Positions 51,046 through 60,905 of a stretch of DNA of 64,000 nt are shown piece after piece. Numbering within the stretch: the first letter of the stretch is position 1; every line of letters starts with the position of its first letter. A model generated the notes under the pieces. That model searched no databases, was not told the DNA's origin, and saw only the letters and a list, made by a program, of their open reading frames with translations. The position numbers and the translations under genes were made by a program. The stretch comes from Bacteroidetes bacterium GWF2_43_63 (GTDB lineage: Bacteria; Bacteroidota; Bacteroidia; Bacteroidales; DTU049): assembly GCA_001769275.1 (NCBI GenBank), contig MEOQ01000026.1:23431-87430 (forward strand), read 5' to 3'.

Positions 51046-54000
51046 TTACTTCAAAATTACCAGCTTTTCCGACTTCTCGGCATACTGGCCATCAGAATTC
51101 TTCACGCGCAGACGATAAATATACACCCCCCGGGCAAGCGGTGAACCATAGTCGTCTTTACCATCCCATTCAATCGGATCTGCGCGAAAACCATTGGTGT
51201 TTACGTTGCGCGCAATCGTTTTTACAAGTTTTCCGGTTATGGTGAAAACCTGAATCTGAACATCGAGTCCACAGCAAGGCTGATTGTGCTCAAACCAGAA
51301 TTCTGTTTGCGTAGTGAACGGGTTGGGATAATTCAGAACATGTGTCAGGGCCAGTCCGGCCGATGATGAAACAATGAATTCAATGCTGGCCTCAGAAGAG
51401 TTATTGAGAATATCCCAGGCTTTCAGTACAATTGTGTGCGGCCCTTCCGAAAGAGATTTGAACGGATATCGCACTGTGCCATTGGTATAACTGTCTTTCT
51501 CTGCTTCGTAATAGTCGTTGAGTAAAACAGACTCAGCAGAATTGCCATCGAGTGTGGCTGTAATATCATGGCCGATTCCGGTGCCAACCGTATTTATACC
51601 GCTCTCATCGCTCAGGTTGGCCAGAATCACCGGGTTCTCGTTGGTAGTTCCACCGCTCACAAAGAGTTCGGAATTGAGAAACAAATTGATCTCCGGGCCT
51701 GCGTTATCATCAAGAATTGTATCCGAGCTGCCACCGATAATGAAATCTTCATACCAGCCGGTAGCGTCGATGCTGCCATTCTCAGCATAATAGCTTATTC
51801 TTCCGTTTCCGTATGAATATTGAATATCCTTGGGTACAATGAACGAAAAGCTGAAATCACCATTGATTATGCTTGCTTTCCCTTTGTAAATAACACTCTT
51901 CTGGAGCATAAACGGTGCTACATGATTTACGGCCGGATCGTTGGCAAGCGTTTTCAGTTCAATGGATTTGTCATACACAGTCGGATACAATGTGCCATTG
52001 AAATCAGTCATTTTCACTCCTGCAGGATCTGCAATGTAACCTTTGATGGTCACATGTTTCAATGCCGAAATGGTATCATTGAAGCCGGATACACTCGTGC
52101 CGTTTATTTCCGTTGTTATCACCTGATTTTCCGGTATCGACATCGTTAGTGCCGGATCGCCCATCAGCATGAAATTTCGCAATTGCAGTACTGAGCCATT
52201 TTCTGTTTTCGAATAAGCTGTCAATTCGCCCAAGGATAGGTAGCGTCCACTGCTTATGTCGAATGCCACGTTGTAGAACGAATTGTTAAAAGCATTGTTT
52301 TGGCCTGAATAAGAAAGACGCGTTGTCGTAATCAAGGAAATACCACCTCCATTGGGATTCAGAAAAACATATTCGCCTGCAGAAGTCCTGCCTGGGTCAT
52401 CGAATCGGCTGAATTCGCAGGTGGCCGTAATAAACACAGGCATATTGCAGCCATTGGTCCAGCCCTGAATGGTCGGCACATCGAGAATTCTTTCCAAAGT
52501 CCACCCGACTTCACCACCATGACCGGTGTAGTTAACAATCAGTGCTCCTTTTTCAACCCGCTGCCGGATCGCATCGTTCGCTTCCGGGCATCGTTCTCCA
52601 CCCGTTGTACTGACTTGTTTATATGCATCCAGATAAACCTTGTCTATGTTCAGAAAATCATTCACTGTGTCAAGTCTTTCAGCAATTCCATCTGCCTGAT
52701 CAAAATGCGAATTATTGTCTCCGTCGTCAGCTACAAAGCAAATCTGATTGCGCCAGTCGGCCATGTTTGAAACAATGCAGGCCCCTTCTGAGCAATCGTT
52801 TCCGGAGGATACAATTTTGATTTCCGAGGTGTATTTCCGGAGCTTGGCAACAACAGCATCGGCTTCCTCGGTTGAGTTTACTGGCAAACGGCCAATTGCA
52901 ATATCAAGACTGCCATTGCAATCATATCCTTCGTTGTCATCCAACAGACCAAAGTAATCGTCGGAAGCATACGAATCAGGTGGTGAAAAAGAATTCAATG
53001 ATTCAAAAGTCGGAACCAGATTGTTGTTGTCGGTGATTCTGTTTTTGTAATCGTACGATGCGTCTCCCAGCAATAAAAGAAATTTTGGCATTTCGTCCGG
53101 CGAAAACGCGCGATCGTAAAACATTTTCACAAAGTCGCGAATTGCTGACGGATCTTGCTTGCCTCCGGAAAATTCGTTGTAAATTTCTTCCGGAGAAACC
53201 ACCAGATAACTATACCCTTCCTTCTGCTCATGCAATTGCCCTATCGAAGCGGCCTGTGAACGGAAAGTCGGATACGTGACGATTAAATAATCTGTTTGTG
53301 TAAGTGCATGTAGATTCTGATTATCAACTGTTCCGACATAAGCCGGTGTATGAAAAAGAACACCATTATAAGCAATGAACTGTTTCAGTGAATCGTTCGG
53401 AATCCGGAACGAATAAGAGCCCGAGGCAAGGTTTCCCTCAACCAGGGCCGGTTTCAGCGGATTGCTGATGTCCCATATCTGAAGTGAATTGTCGGCATTT
53501 GCAACCGAATATTCGGCAATATTTCCAGCACCACTTATGTTCGGATTTCTGAAAACCATCTGGTTTCCTGCAAAGGTCAGATTGCGCCATGATGAAACTT
53601 CAACATAATCAAGCCAGCCCATGGCTTCGGCATTTCCATTCTGATAATAAGAAATCGTTACCGGAACAGATGGCGAAGCCGGGAAAAACGATAAAAAAGA
53701 ACTACCTGTTTTTGCATAATCACTGGTGTAGCCAGAGGTTGATGCAATAACTGCTGTATCAACATGCGATCCTGACGAAATGGTGAAATAGCTAGCACTG
53801 GAAGAGCGGCCAGCCATTACTGTGCGGACAGTCACGAGCGAATCGGTACAGACATTAGCAAACGAAAAAGTATAGTTCTTTGATAATGAGGTCGATTCGA
53901 ATACATCGCCAAACCAGTTTTTGCCGCTTTTTATCAGATTGTATTGATTTTGCTCATATGCAGAGAAATCCAGAAAGTTCGATACGTTGTGCGTGGCTGG

Positions 54001-54861
54001 GTCTGTCACCGAAGCAATTGTGCCGATGCGCAATCCCGGGCCATTGTCAAAAGTGAGAAAACAGACGTTTTTATCATTGAAAAGATTGTAATCGTGAACA
54101 AAGGAGTCTCCCGATTCCTGAGTCCAGTAAAGTATCCCTTCGGTGTAAAACAGAAAATAATCGCCCGGATCAAAAGTTCCGTCAGAACCGTCATTGACAA
54201 AAATGGCATTTTCTACAAGGTCGTCATATCTGGCTTCAGCATTATTCTCCGGGAGCATTCTCGGTCCATTGTTGAACAAACGAATATTGGCAGAATTAAT
54301 GGATGAGACGTCAATGCCCCAATCCTCGAGGTTTTCGTAGCTGATTTTATGAATGCCCGCCTGCGAAGTATTTATTTTAAACCAGGTTCCGCTTTCCAGG
54401 ATCGAGGCCGAAGCATACGTTCTTTTCGATGAAGGCGTATCTGTTTTGCCGGACACTTCCTGACCGTCCAGTTGATAACTCACCAGACGCTCAATTTCGC
54501 CAGTCGATTTGTTTTTACGGAGACAACCAATAAAAACGCTGGTGTATAATGTTTTTCTTATTTCGGAGGTTCTGGTTCTGACAGAAAAATTTTCAGGGAT
54601 ATCAGCAATAATTTCTGCAGGTAAAACCGATGCGTCGATTTTTTCGACAACTATATTATTTAATGTAGGCTGAAATGAGTTTTGAGCTGAAGAAATTTTC
54701 ACATTCTCTACAAAACACGGTATTTTATCGAAATCCGTCAACACCGTGTTAGAGAAAGGGAACAAAGCCGTTTCGCTCCTCTTCGGTTCCGAAAAGCGAT
54801 TTTGCTGCGCATTTAGCAACACGCTGAAAATCATTAATATAGAGAAACTCAGAAATCGCAT
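51046..54861 (-). CDS. porU: Type IX secretion system sortase PorU
   Basis: From the ATG at 54861 (signal peptide MRFLSFSILMIFSVLLNAQQ) the product is 1271 residues; a longer in-frame reading to 54960 would remove the signal from the N-terminus. It has the gingipain-type peptidase C25 domain with DYLIVTYPTFRSQA near its start, LLLLGDASYDYKNR, the catalytic His of NYTGHGGEVGW and the catalytic Cys of FITATCEFSRFDDPG. Ig/beta domains follow and the C-terminus is a T9SS/FlgD-like domain (LNYPNPFTTQTEFWFEHN, then GSPLARGVYIYRL). PorU removes cargo CTDs at the cell surface and attaches them to A-LPS. Porphyromonas PorU has about 1150 residues, so this form is longer. Confidence 0.95.
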   Translation of the reverse strand: MRFLSFSILMIFSVLLNAQQNRFSEPKRSETALFPFSNTVLTDFDKIPCFVENVKISSAQNSFQPTLNNIVVEKIDASVLPAEIIADIPENFSVRTRTSEIRKTLYTSVFIGCLRKNKSTGEIERLVSYQLDGQEVSGKTDTPSSKRTYASASILESGTWFKINTSQAGIHKISYENLEDWGIDVSSINSANIRLFNNGPRMLPENNAEARYDDLVENAIFVNDGSDGTFDPGDYFLFYTEGILYWTQESGDSFVHDYNLFNDKNVCFLTFDNGPGLRIGTIASVTDPATHNVSNFLDFSAYEQNQYNLIKSGKNWFGDVFESTSLSKNYTFSFANVCTDSLVTVRTVMAGRSSSASYFTISSGSHVDTAVIASTSGYTSDYAKTGSSFLSFFPASPSVPVTISYYQNGNAEAMGWLDYVEVSSWRNLTFAGNQMVFRNPNISGAGNIAEYSVANADNSLQIWDISNPLKPALVEGNLASGSYSFRIPNDSLKQFIAYNGVLFHTPAYVGTVDNQNLHALTQTDYLIVTYPTFRSQAASIGQLHEQKEGYSYLVVSPEEIYNEFSGGKQDPSAIRDFVKMFYDRAFSPDEMPKFLLLLGDASYDYKNRITDNNNLVPTFESLNSFSPPDSYASDDYFGLLDDNEGYDCNGSLDIAIGRLPVNSTEEADAVVAKLRKYTSEIKIVSSGNDCSEGACIVSNMADWRNQICFVADDGDNNSHFDQADGIAERLDTVNDFLNIDKVYLDAYKQVSTTGGERCPEANDAIRQRVEKGALIVNYTGHGGEVGWTLERILDVPTIQGWTNGCNMPVFITATCEFSRFDDPGRTSAGEYVFLNPNGGGISLITTTRLSYSGQNNAFNNSFYNVAFDISSGRYLSLGELTAYSKTENGSVLQLRNFMLMGDPALTMSIPENQVITTEINGTSVSGFNDTISALKHVTIKGYIADPAGVKMTDFNGTLYPTVYDKSIELKTLANDPAVNHVAPFMLQKSVIYKGKASIINGDFSFSFIVPKDIQYSYGNGRISYYAENGSIDATGWYEDFIIGGSSDTILDDNAGPEINLFLNSELFVSGGTTNENPVILANLSDESGINTVGTGIGHDITATLDGNSAESVLLNDYYEAEKDSYTNGTVRYPFKSLSEGPHTIVLKAWDILNNSSEASIEFIVSSSAGLALTHVLNYPNPFTTQTEFWFEHNQPCCGLDVQIQVFTITGKLVKTIARNVNTNGFRADPIEWDGKDDYGSPLARGVYIYRLRVKNSDGQYAEKSEKLVILK

Positions 54862-55065
54862 ATTTGAGAAATTCAGGTAAGTATCGGCAAAATAACAACA
54901 ATCCACTGGAATTATTGTCCCAACAACGTTAAAATATAAATTTGAAAGGAATATTTGCAAAAAGTCAAAACGGATTAATAAATTCTCTTATCTTTGTAAC
55001 CTTTCAGAGAAAAACCAAGTATAAAATTTTCAGACCAAAGTTGGTGTTTTTCTGAAAAGTATTTA

Positions 55066-55073
55066 TATTTTTG
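55066..55073 (+). promoter_or_regulatory. -7 box (TATTTTTG) for porP-gldK
   Basis: TATTTTTG lies 18 bases before the ATG at 55092 and supports that start over the TTG at 55071. A second match, TATCTTTG, is at 54989-54996, about 95 bases before the start, so there may be two promoters in the porU-porP divergent region. Confidence 0.5.
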
Positions 55074-55091
55074 TCATTAAATTCTACATCC

Positions 55092-56090
55092 ATGACAGGA
55101 CGTTTTACGCGGATAATATTAACTACAGCAGTAATTGCTGTTATGTCGATATGGGAAGTAAAGGCCCAGGATCCACATTTTTCGCAATACTACGCCAATC
55201 CGTTGTATCTTAATCCGGCTATGGCAGGTGCTCCCATCTGTCCGCGCATGATTTTGAATTACAGAAACCAATGGCCTGGTATTTCCGGTCAATATGTCAC
55301 CTACAATGCGTCGTATGACCAGCATGTAGACGCCCTTTCAGGCGGAATCGGTGTTTTGGTCAACGTTGACCGCGCAGGAGAAGGAACGCTGAGCACGACC
55401 ATGGCCAGCGGAATTTATTCCTACAAACTCGATCTGAACCGAAAATTGTCTCTCAAAGCCGGTATTCAGGCTACGTTCCTGCAGAAAAACCTTGACTGGA
55501 CAAAACTCACATTCCCGGATCAGATTGATCCGCGCCATGGATTTGTTTTCAACACCAATGAAGTTTATCCCGAAGACGGCCTGACCAAAACTGTAGCAGA
55601 TTTTGGTACTGGACTCGTGTTATACAGTGAACGATTCTTTGCCGGTGTCGCTGCTCATCACCTTACCACACCAAATGAAGGATTCATAAGTTATTCAGAA
55701 TTGCCGCTCAAATGGACTGCACATGCAGGAGCCATCATCAGCATCGAAGGTGACAATAGCCGCAAACGTACGGTTGAAGAAACCAGTCTTTCTCCTAACA
55801 TCATGTTTCAGAAACAGGGGCAGTTTGAGCAATTCAACTACGGTTGCTATCTGAATAAATATCCATTTGTTGTTGGTACCTGGTTTCGTCAGAGTCTTGA
55901 CAATCCAGATGCAGTCATTGTGTTGCTCGGATTTGTTCAGCCAACATTCAAATTTGGTTACAGCTACGACCTGACTGTTTCAAAACTGACCAATGCTTCT
56001 GGTGGTGCCCATGAATTTTCTTTGACCCTTCAGTTTGAATGTTCACCAAAGCAAAAAAGGGTAAGACCTATCACATGTCCGTCATTCTAA
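55092..56090 (+). CDS. porP: Type IX secretion system membrane protein PorP/SprF family
   Basis: The 332-residue protein begins with a signal peptide (cleavage near VKAQD, residue 26) and the family hallmark DPHFSQYYANPLYLNPAMAG, followed by YRNQWPGISGQYVTYNASYDQ. The rest is a beta-barrel ending in an aromatic strand. PorP-family proteins link T9SS type B cargo or the gldK ring to the outer membrane. The next gene is gldK, 60 bases on, the usual order. It is divergent from porU. Confidence 0.93.
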   Translation: MTGRFTRIILTTAVIAVMSIWEVKAQDPHFSQYYANPLYLNPAMAGAPICPRMILNYRNQWPGISGQYVTYNASYDQHVDALSGGIGVLVNVDRAGEGTLSTTMASGIYSYKLDLNRKLSLKAGIQATFLQKNLDWTKLTFPDQIDPRHGFVFNTNEVYPEDGLTKTVADFGTGLVLYSERFFAGVAAHHLTTPNEGFISYSELPLKWTAHAGAIISIEGDNSRKRTVEETSLSPNIMFQKQGQFEQFNYGCYLNKYPFVVGTWFRQSLDNPDAVIVLLGFVQPTFKFGYSYDLTVSKLTNASGGAHEFSLTLQFECSPKQKRVRPITCPSF

Positions 56091-56150
56091 CACAATAACA
56101 GGCAGGTGTTTTTAGTTATTAAATAATATTGAACCGAAAATTTCACGAAC

Positions 56151-57626
56151 ATGCTCAATAAAAACAGGATTTTAAAAGGGTTTCTCGTTCTGGGGCTAAT
56201 CTCTCTGTCGCTGTCTTCATGCTACAAAGAGCGGTCTCGTACCACAGCGTGGTATTACAACGATCCTAAATGGGGTGGCTTCGAAGTTGTCCCTTACGAT
56301 CAACAGGAAACAGGCCCCGGTCTCATCCTGATCGAAGGCGGGACCTTTGTTATGGGCCGCACCGAACAGGAAGTTCCATACAAATGGGATAATATTCCAC
56401 GCCGTGTAACTGTGTCATCCTTTTATATGGATATGGCCGAAGTTTCAAACGTTGATTATCGCGAGTATCTTTACTGGCTGTCACGCGTTTTCGGCGTTGA
56501 TTATCCCGAAGTAATTGATCAGGCTTTGCCTGACACTCTTGTATGGCGCTCACGCCTCGGCTATAACGAGCCCTACGTGGAGTATTATCTCCGCCATCCG
56601 GCATATGCGTTCTATCCTGTGGTAGGTGTTAGCTGGGTACAAGCCAATCGCTATTGCGAATGGAGAACCGACCGCGTTAACGAATATATCATGATTCGTG
56701 AAGGCATCCTTAAAATTGACCCCAACCAGCAAAACGAAGAGAACTTCAATACCGATGCGTATCTGGCCGGCCAATTCGAAGGTGTCGTTAAAAATGACCT
56801 CTACGATCTTAATCCCAACGGCTCAGGAACACGTAAAGTTCGTATGGAAGACGGTATCATGCTGCCGAAGTACAGACTCCCAACCGAAGCAGAATGGGAA
56901 TTTGCCGCTCTTGGACTCATCGGAAACACGCTGTTTGAGCGCGTTATTGAGCGCAGAATCTATCCGTGGAACGGTCACCTGCTCCGCACCGATTATTACA
57001 AAAACATGGGCGAATTCGTAGCCAACTTCAAACGTGGCCGCGGAGACAACATGGGTGTTGCCGGCAATCTCAACGATGCCGCCGATATCACAGCACCCGT
57101 TTATTCATACTGGCCAAACGACTACGGACTTTATAATATGTCCGGTAACGTGGCTGAATGGGTACTCGACGTTTATCGTCCACTTTCATACGAAGATTTC
57201 GACGACTTCCGTTCATTCCGTGGTAACGAGTTCAAAACCAAGGTTACGGACGAAGAAGGTCTGATTGCAGAAAAAGATAGCCTCGGACGTATCCAGTGGA
57301 GACCTGTCAATCAGGAAGAAGCTGCTAATCGCCGCAACTATCGTTACTCCGATAACCGCAATTTCCTTGACGGCGACTATTCATCCTCTATTTATTATGG
57401 CGATGACATGATGAAAGAAGGCGAATACGAAAACAAGCTGATGTACGAATATTCAAAATCATCTATGGTCAACAACACCGCCCGCGTTTACAAAGGTGGA
57501 TCATGGAAAGACCGTGCATACTGGCTCAGCCCGGGAACTCGCCGCTACCTCGATCAGGAACTCTCTACCGATTTTATCGGATTCCGTTGCGCCATGATTC
57601 GTGTGGGTAGCCCAATCGGATTTTAA
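56151..57626 (+). CDS. gldK: Gliding motility / T9SS ring lipoprotein GldK (PorK)
   Basis: This 491-residue lipoprotein has a signal with lipobox (SLSLSSCYKERS, Cys at about 24) and a formylglycine-generating-enzyme (SUMF1) fold: ILIEGGTFVMGRTEQE, YMDMAEVSNVDYREYLYWL, RLPTEAEWEFAALG, YNMSGNVAEWVLDVY and GGSWKDRAYWLSPGTR. GldK/PorK forms the periplasmic ring with GldN/PorN under the outer membrane. The usual next genes gldL, gldM and gldN are absent here: a terminator follows and then murF. Confidence 0.94.
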   Translation: MLNKNRILKGFLVLGLISLSLSSCYKERSRTTAWYYNDPKWGGFEVVPYDQQETGPGLILIEGGTFVMGRTEQEVPYKWDNIPRRVTVSSFYMDMAEVSNVDYREYLYWLSRVFGVDYPEVIDQALPDTLVWRSRLGYNEPYVEYYLRHPAYAFYPVVGVSWVQANRYCEWRTDRVNEYIMIREGILKIDPNQQNEENFNTDAYLAGQFEGVVKNDLYDLNPNGSGTRKVRMEDGIMLPKYRLPTEAEWEFAALGLIGNTLFERVIERRIYPWNGHLLRTDYYKNMGEFVANFKRGRGDNMGVAGNLNDAADITAPVYSYWPNDYGLYNMSGNVAEWVLDVYRPLSYEDFDDFRSFRGNEFKTKVTDEEGLIAEKDSLGRIQWRPVNQEEAANRRNYRYSDNRNFLDGDYSSSIYYGDDMMKEGEYENKLMYEYSKSSMVNNTARVYKGGSWKDRAYWLSPGTRRYLDQELSTDFIGFRCAMIRVGSPIGF

Positions 57627-57649
57627 TAAATCGAAAAATACTTAACTTT

Positions 57650-57678
57650 ACCCCCATCTAACCCATGGGGGTTTTTTT
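57650..57678 (+). terminator. Terminator of gldK whose T-run touches the murF start codon
   Basis: ACCCCCAT (57650-57657) pairs with ATGGGGGT (57665-57672) around CTAACCC, followed by seven T (57672-57678); the murF ATG begins at 57679. TAACTTTA (57643-57650), one base off the -7 consensus, partly overlaps the left arm, so transcripts started there would lack the arm and escape termination. Confidence 0.75.
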
Positions 57679-58965
57679 ATGGATATAAATCAACTCTATC
57701 AAAAAATCAGGACGTCGGCAGGTATTTCTACCGACACCCGCACTCTTAGACCGGGTATGGTCTTCTTTGCGTTGAAAGGAGACACTTTCGACGCCAATGA
57801 ATTCGTGCAGCAGGCCATTGACGCCGGCGCGGCGCTTGTTGTGACACAGAATCCAGCATTCATTGATAATCCGGCCTGTTTCTACACGACCGATTCTCTC
57901 AACACCTTACAGGAAGCAGCAGTAATCAGACGTAATCTGCTGAAAGCAGTGGTCATTGGTATTACCGGTACAAACGGGAAAACCACAACCAAGGAACTCA
58001 TTCGGGAAGCTCTTTCAACCGCAGGGACCGTGTATTCGACTCAGGGGAATCTCAATAATCATATCGGCGTTCCGCTCACACTCTTATCTATAAAAGATGA
58101 TGCGAATTTTGCCATTGTCGAAATGGGGGCCAATCATCCGGGTGAAATTGAGTTTCTGTGCAACATTGCACGTCCCGACTTTGGAATAATTACAAACATC
58201 GGGCGGGCACACCTCGACGGATTTGGCAGCTTTGAAGGTGTTGTGAAAACAAAATCAGAGTTATACAAATACATTAAAGAACACAACGGAAAAATCTTTG
58301 CAAATGAAGATGATCTGTTTCTGATCTCACTTTCCGAAGGATATGACAGAATTCTATTTGGTACAAAAAGTCTTGTTGCCACAACGGTAAGTGATGGGAA
58401 TCCACATCTGCGCTGCCACTGGAGCTGGAATAATAAAAAATATTTCACCGAAACCAAACTCACTGGTTATTACAATTTGCCCAATCTGCTTGCAGCTGTG
58501 TCAATAGGGTTGTATTTCGGCGCAGATCCGGAATTGCTGAGCAAAAAACTGTCGGAATACACTCCTTCAAACATGCGATCACAATGGGTCGAAACGGATA
58601 GAAACCATTTGATTCTGGATGCATACAACGCCAATCCATCAAGCATGGCTGTAGCACTCAATAATTTCGCGCAGTTACGAACAGAAAAAAAACTTCCGAT
58701 TTTGGGCGACATGCTTGAACTTGGCTCCTACAGCAACACAGAGCATCGTGCAATTCTTGAGCTACTTACAGAACTCAGGTTCACTTCGGCAATTCTGATT
58801 GGACCTTGTTTCAGTAAATTCAGAAATGAATTTCCGGCTTTTCTGTTCTTCAATGACGCAGCAGAGGCCCGAACGGCACTAACAAAAAACGTGACCAGCA
58901 AATTCACCATTCTGCTCAAAGGTTCGCGCGGGATTGGCGTTGATGCACTTAAAGATATTTTCTGA
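57679..58965 (+). CDS. murF: UDP-N-acetylmuramoyl-tripeptide--D-alanyl-D-alanine ligase
   Basis: This cytosolic ligase adds D-Ala-D-Ala to the UDP-MurNAc tripeptide, the last soluble step of peptidoglycan precursor synthesis. The 428-residue length is normal for Bacteroidota. The ATP loop GITGTNGKTTTKEL is at about 94-107 (GTNGKTTT 97-104), with SQGNLNNHIGVPLTLL-like GNLNNHIGVPLTLL, VEMGANHPGEI, ITNIGRAHLDGFGS and LDAYNANPSSM. anmK follows with a one-base overlap (TGATG), so translation is coupled. A hairpin and T-run lie directly before the ATG. Confidence 0.95.
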   Translation: MDINQLYQKIRTSAGISTDTRTLRPGMVFFALKGDTFDANEFVQQAIDAGAALVVTQNPAFIDNPACFYTTDSLNTLQEAAVIRRNLLKAVVIGITGTNGKTTTKELIREALSTAGTVYSTQGNLNNHIGVPLTLLSIKDDANFAIVEMGANHPGEIEFLCNIARPDFGIITNIGRAHLDGFGSFEGVVKTKSELYKYIKEHNGKIFANEDDLFLISLSEGYDRILFGTKSLVATTVSDGNPHLRCHWSWNNKKYFTETKLTGYYNLPNLLAAVSIGLYFGADPELLSKKLSEYTPSNMRSQWVETDRNHLILDAYNANPSSMAVALNNFAQLRTEKKLPILGDMLELGSYSNTEHRAILELLTELRFTSAILIGPCFSKFRNEFPAFLFFNDAAEARTALTKNVTSKFTILLKGSRGIGVDALKDIF

Positions 58966-60038
58966 TGGAAAAATTCAATATTTATGAATGGAATACAGGC
59001 GTGGGAATGATGTCGGGCACTTCGCTTGATGGCATTGACATTGCCATTTGTTCGTTTCGATTCAATAATAATAAATGGGAATACAGAATTGATGATGCGG
59101 TCACATTTCCGTATGTGGACGAAGTGAAGTCGTTGATTCTGGAAATGCCTGGTATGAGTGGTTCAGAGCTGGTCATCGCAGACCGGAAGCTAGGAAAATA
59201 TTACGGGCAATTACTTTCAGGATATCTGATGGCCATGGGCGAAACGCCCTTATTTGTTGCTTCGCATGGACACACCATTTTTCATGAACCTGTCCAAGGC
59301 ATGACGTATCAGGCAGGACATGGCGCTGCCATCGCTGCAGAAACCGGATTGCCGGTGGTCTGTGATTTCCGGAGCAGCGACGTAGCACTGGGAGGACAAG
59401 GCGCGCCACTGGTGCCGATCGGCGATGAATTGCTGTTCACTGATTTTGATGCACTTGTGAATCTGGGCGGTTTCGCAAATATTTCAATGCGCTTGAATAA
59501 TGAACGAATTGCTTACGATATTTGTCCGGTCAATATTGTTTTGAATCATTTTGCACACAAGCTTGGCCACGAATATGACCGTTCCGGAGCGTTGGCTGCC
59601 AGCGGGACAGCCGATAAACACCTGCTTGCCAAACTCGATGCCCTTCCCTATTATTCGGCCAGTCATCCCAAGTCGCTTGGAAGGGAATGGGTGGAAACAG
59701 AATTCCTGCCAATGATTGAAAACAGCGGCATTAAAAACACGAATGATATTCTATGTACATTAGCACTACATGCGGCAGGGCAGATAGTCCGAGCCTGCGG
59801 CGAAAATAAATCAGTGCTGTTTACAGGAGGTGGAATCAAAAATAATTTTCTCGCTGACACTATCAAGGAATCACTGCAAGAGCGCATGATCATTCCTGAT
59901 GAAACGACCATTGATTTTAAAGAAGCACTGATTTTTGCGTTTATGGGCTGGCTGCGGCTGAATAAAAAACCCAACACAATCCCTTCTGCAACTGGCGCCA
60001 GTAAAGCAATCAGCGCCGGTGCGGTTTTCATACCGTAA
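58965..60038 (+). CDS. anmK: 1,6-anhydro-N-acetylmuramic acid kinase
   Basis: AnmK opens and phosphorylates anhydro-MurNAc released during cell wall turnover, giving MurNAc-6-phosphate for recycling. The 357-residue protein has the family signature GMMSGTSLDGID (residues 14-25), then VASHGHTIFHEP, DFRSSDVALGGQGAPLVPIGD, NLGGFANIS and the phosphate-2 region VLFTGGGIKNNF. Coupling to murF (one-base overlap) joins synthesis and recycling of muropeptides. The MurNAc-6-P etherase MurQ is not in the window. Confidence 0.95.
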   Translation: MEKFNIYEWNTGVGMMSGTSLDGIDIAICSFRFNNNKWEYRIDDAVTFPYVDEVKSLILEMPGMSGSELVIADRKLGKYYGQLLSGYLMAMGETPLFVASHGHTIFHEPVQGMTYQAGHGAAIAAETGLPVVCDFRSSDVALGGQGAPLVPIGDELLFTDFDALVNLGGFANISMRLNNERIAYDICPVNIVLNHFAHKLGHEYDRSGALAASGTADKHLLAKLDALPYYSASHPKSLGREWVETEFLPMIENSGIKNTNDILCTLALHAAGQIVRACGENKSVLFTGGGIKNNFLADTIKESLQERMIIPDETTIDFKEALIFAFMGWLRLNKKPNTIPSATGASKAISAGAVFIP

Positions 60039-60169
60039 AAATTTTTAACGTAGTGAAATATTTTTCATTTCTTCAGCGTTTTAATTAACATGCCGCTGTT
60101 GACAATAAACATTGGTTGTAAAAATCCTGAAAGCTAATACAAGGTACTTTTACTTCAAAATCACTCACT

Positions 60170-60895
60170 ATGTTTTCGAATATTCTTCTTCAGATTGTTA
60201 AGGGCGGAGATTCGGTTGCAGCAGCCACCGCCGATACAGTACAAAAGACCGTTGAAACTGCAAGTCAGCAATACGACACTCTTTCATTTTGGGATCTGGC
60301 TCTAAAAGGTGGCCCTGTAATGATTCCCATTGCATTACTGCTCATCATTGCCGTTTATATTTTCTTTGACCGATACATAGCAACCAGCAAAGCCGCGAAA
60401 GAAGACAGCGGATTCATGGCCAATATTAAGCACTTCATCACTGAAGGAAAAATTGATCAGGCAAAGGCCATGTGCCTGAGTAATCCGACCCCGATGGCAC
60501 GCATGATTGAAAAAGGAATTTCACGTATTGGACGACCATTAAATGACATCACCTCGGCCATCGAAAATGAAGGAAAACTTCAAGTTGCGCGACTGGAAAA
60601 AAGCATCGCATTCTTGTCAACAATTTCCGGAGTCGGGCCAATGATTGGGTTTTTAGGAACAGTAACCGGTATGATCACAGCATTTTACGACCTTTCAAAA
60701 TCAGGAAACAACCTTGATATTGCATTGCTTTCGGGAGGCATTTACGAAGCAATGGTAACAACCGTTGCCGGTTTAATCGTGGGTATTCTTGCCACACTGG
60801 CCTACAACGTTATTGTTGCACGCGTTGAAAAAATCGTTTATATCCTCGAAGCACGTTCTACCGAATTTATGGATATTCTGAACGAACCGGCATAA
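60170..60895 (+). CDS. exbB: MotA/TolQ/ExbB proton channel protein
   Basis: The 241-residue inner membrane protein has three membrane segments: about 46-66 (GGPVMIPIALLLIIAVYIFF), 148-170 and 190-215. It has the family signature KSIAFLSTISGVGPMIGFLGTVTGMITAFYDLS and ALLSGGIYEAMVTTVAGLIVGI. With ExbD and TonB it uses proton flow to drive TonB-dependent outer membrane receptors. It is the first of a three-gene operon with 10- and 18-base gaps. No TonB-dependent receptor lies in the window. Confidence 0.93.
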   Translation: MFSNILLQIVKGGDSVAAATADTVQKTVETASQQYDTLSFWDLALKGGPVMIPIALLLIIAVYIFFDRYIATSKAAKEDSGFMANIKHFITEGKIDQAKAMCLSNPTPMARMIEKGISRIGRPLNDITSAIENEGKLQVARLEKSIAFLSTISGVGPMIGFLGTVTGMITAFYDLSKSGNNLDIALLSGGIYEAMVTTVAGLIVGILATLAYNVIVARVEKIVYILEARSTEFMDILNEPA

Positions 60896-60905
60896 AACAA
60901 CACTT

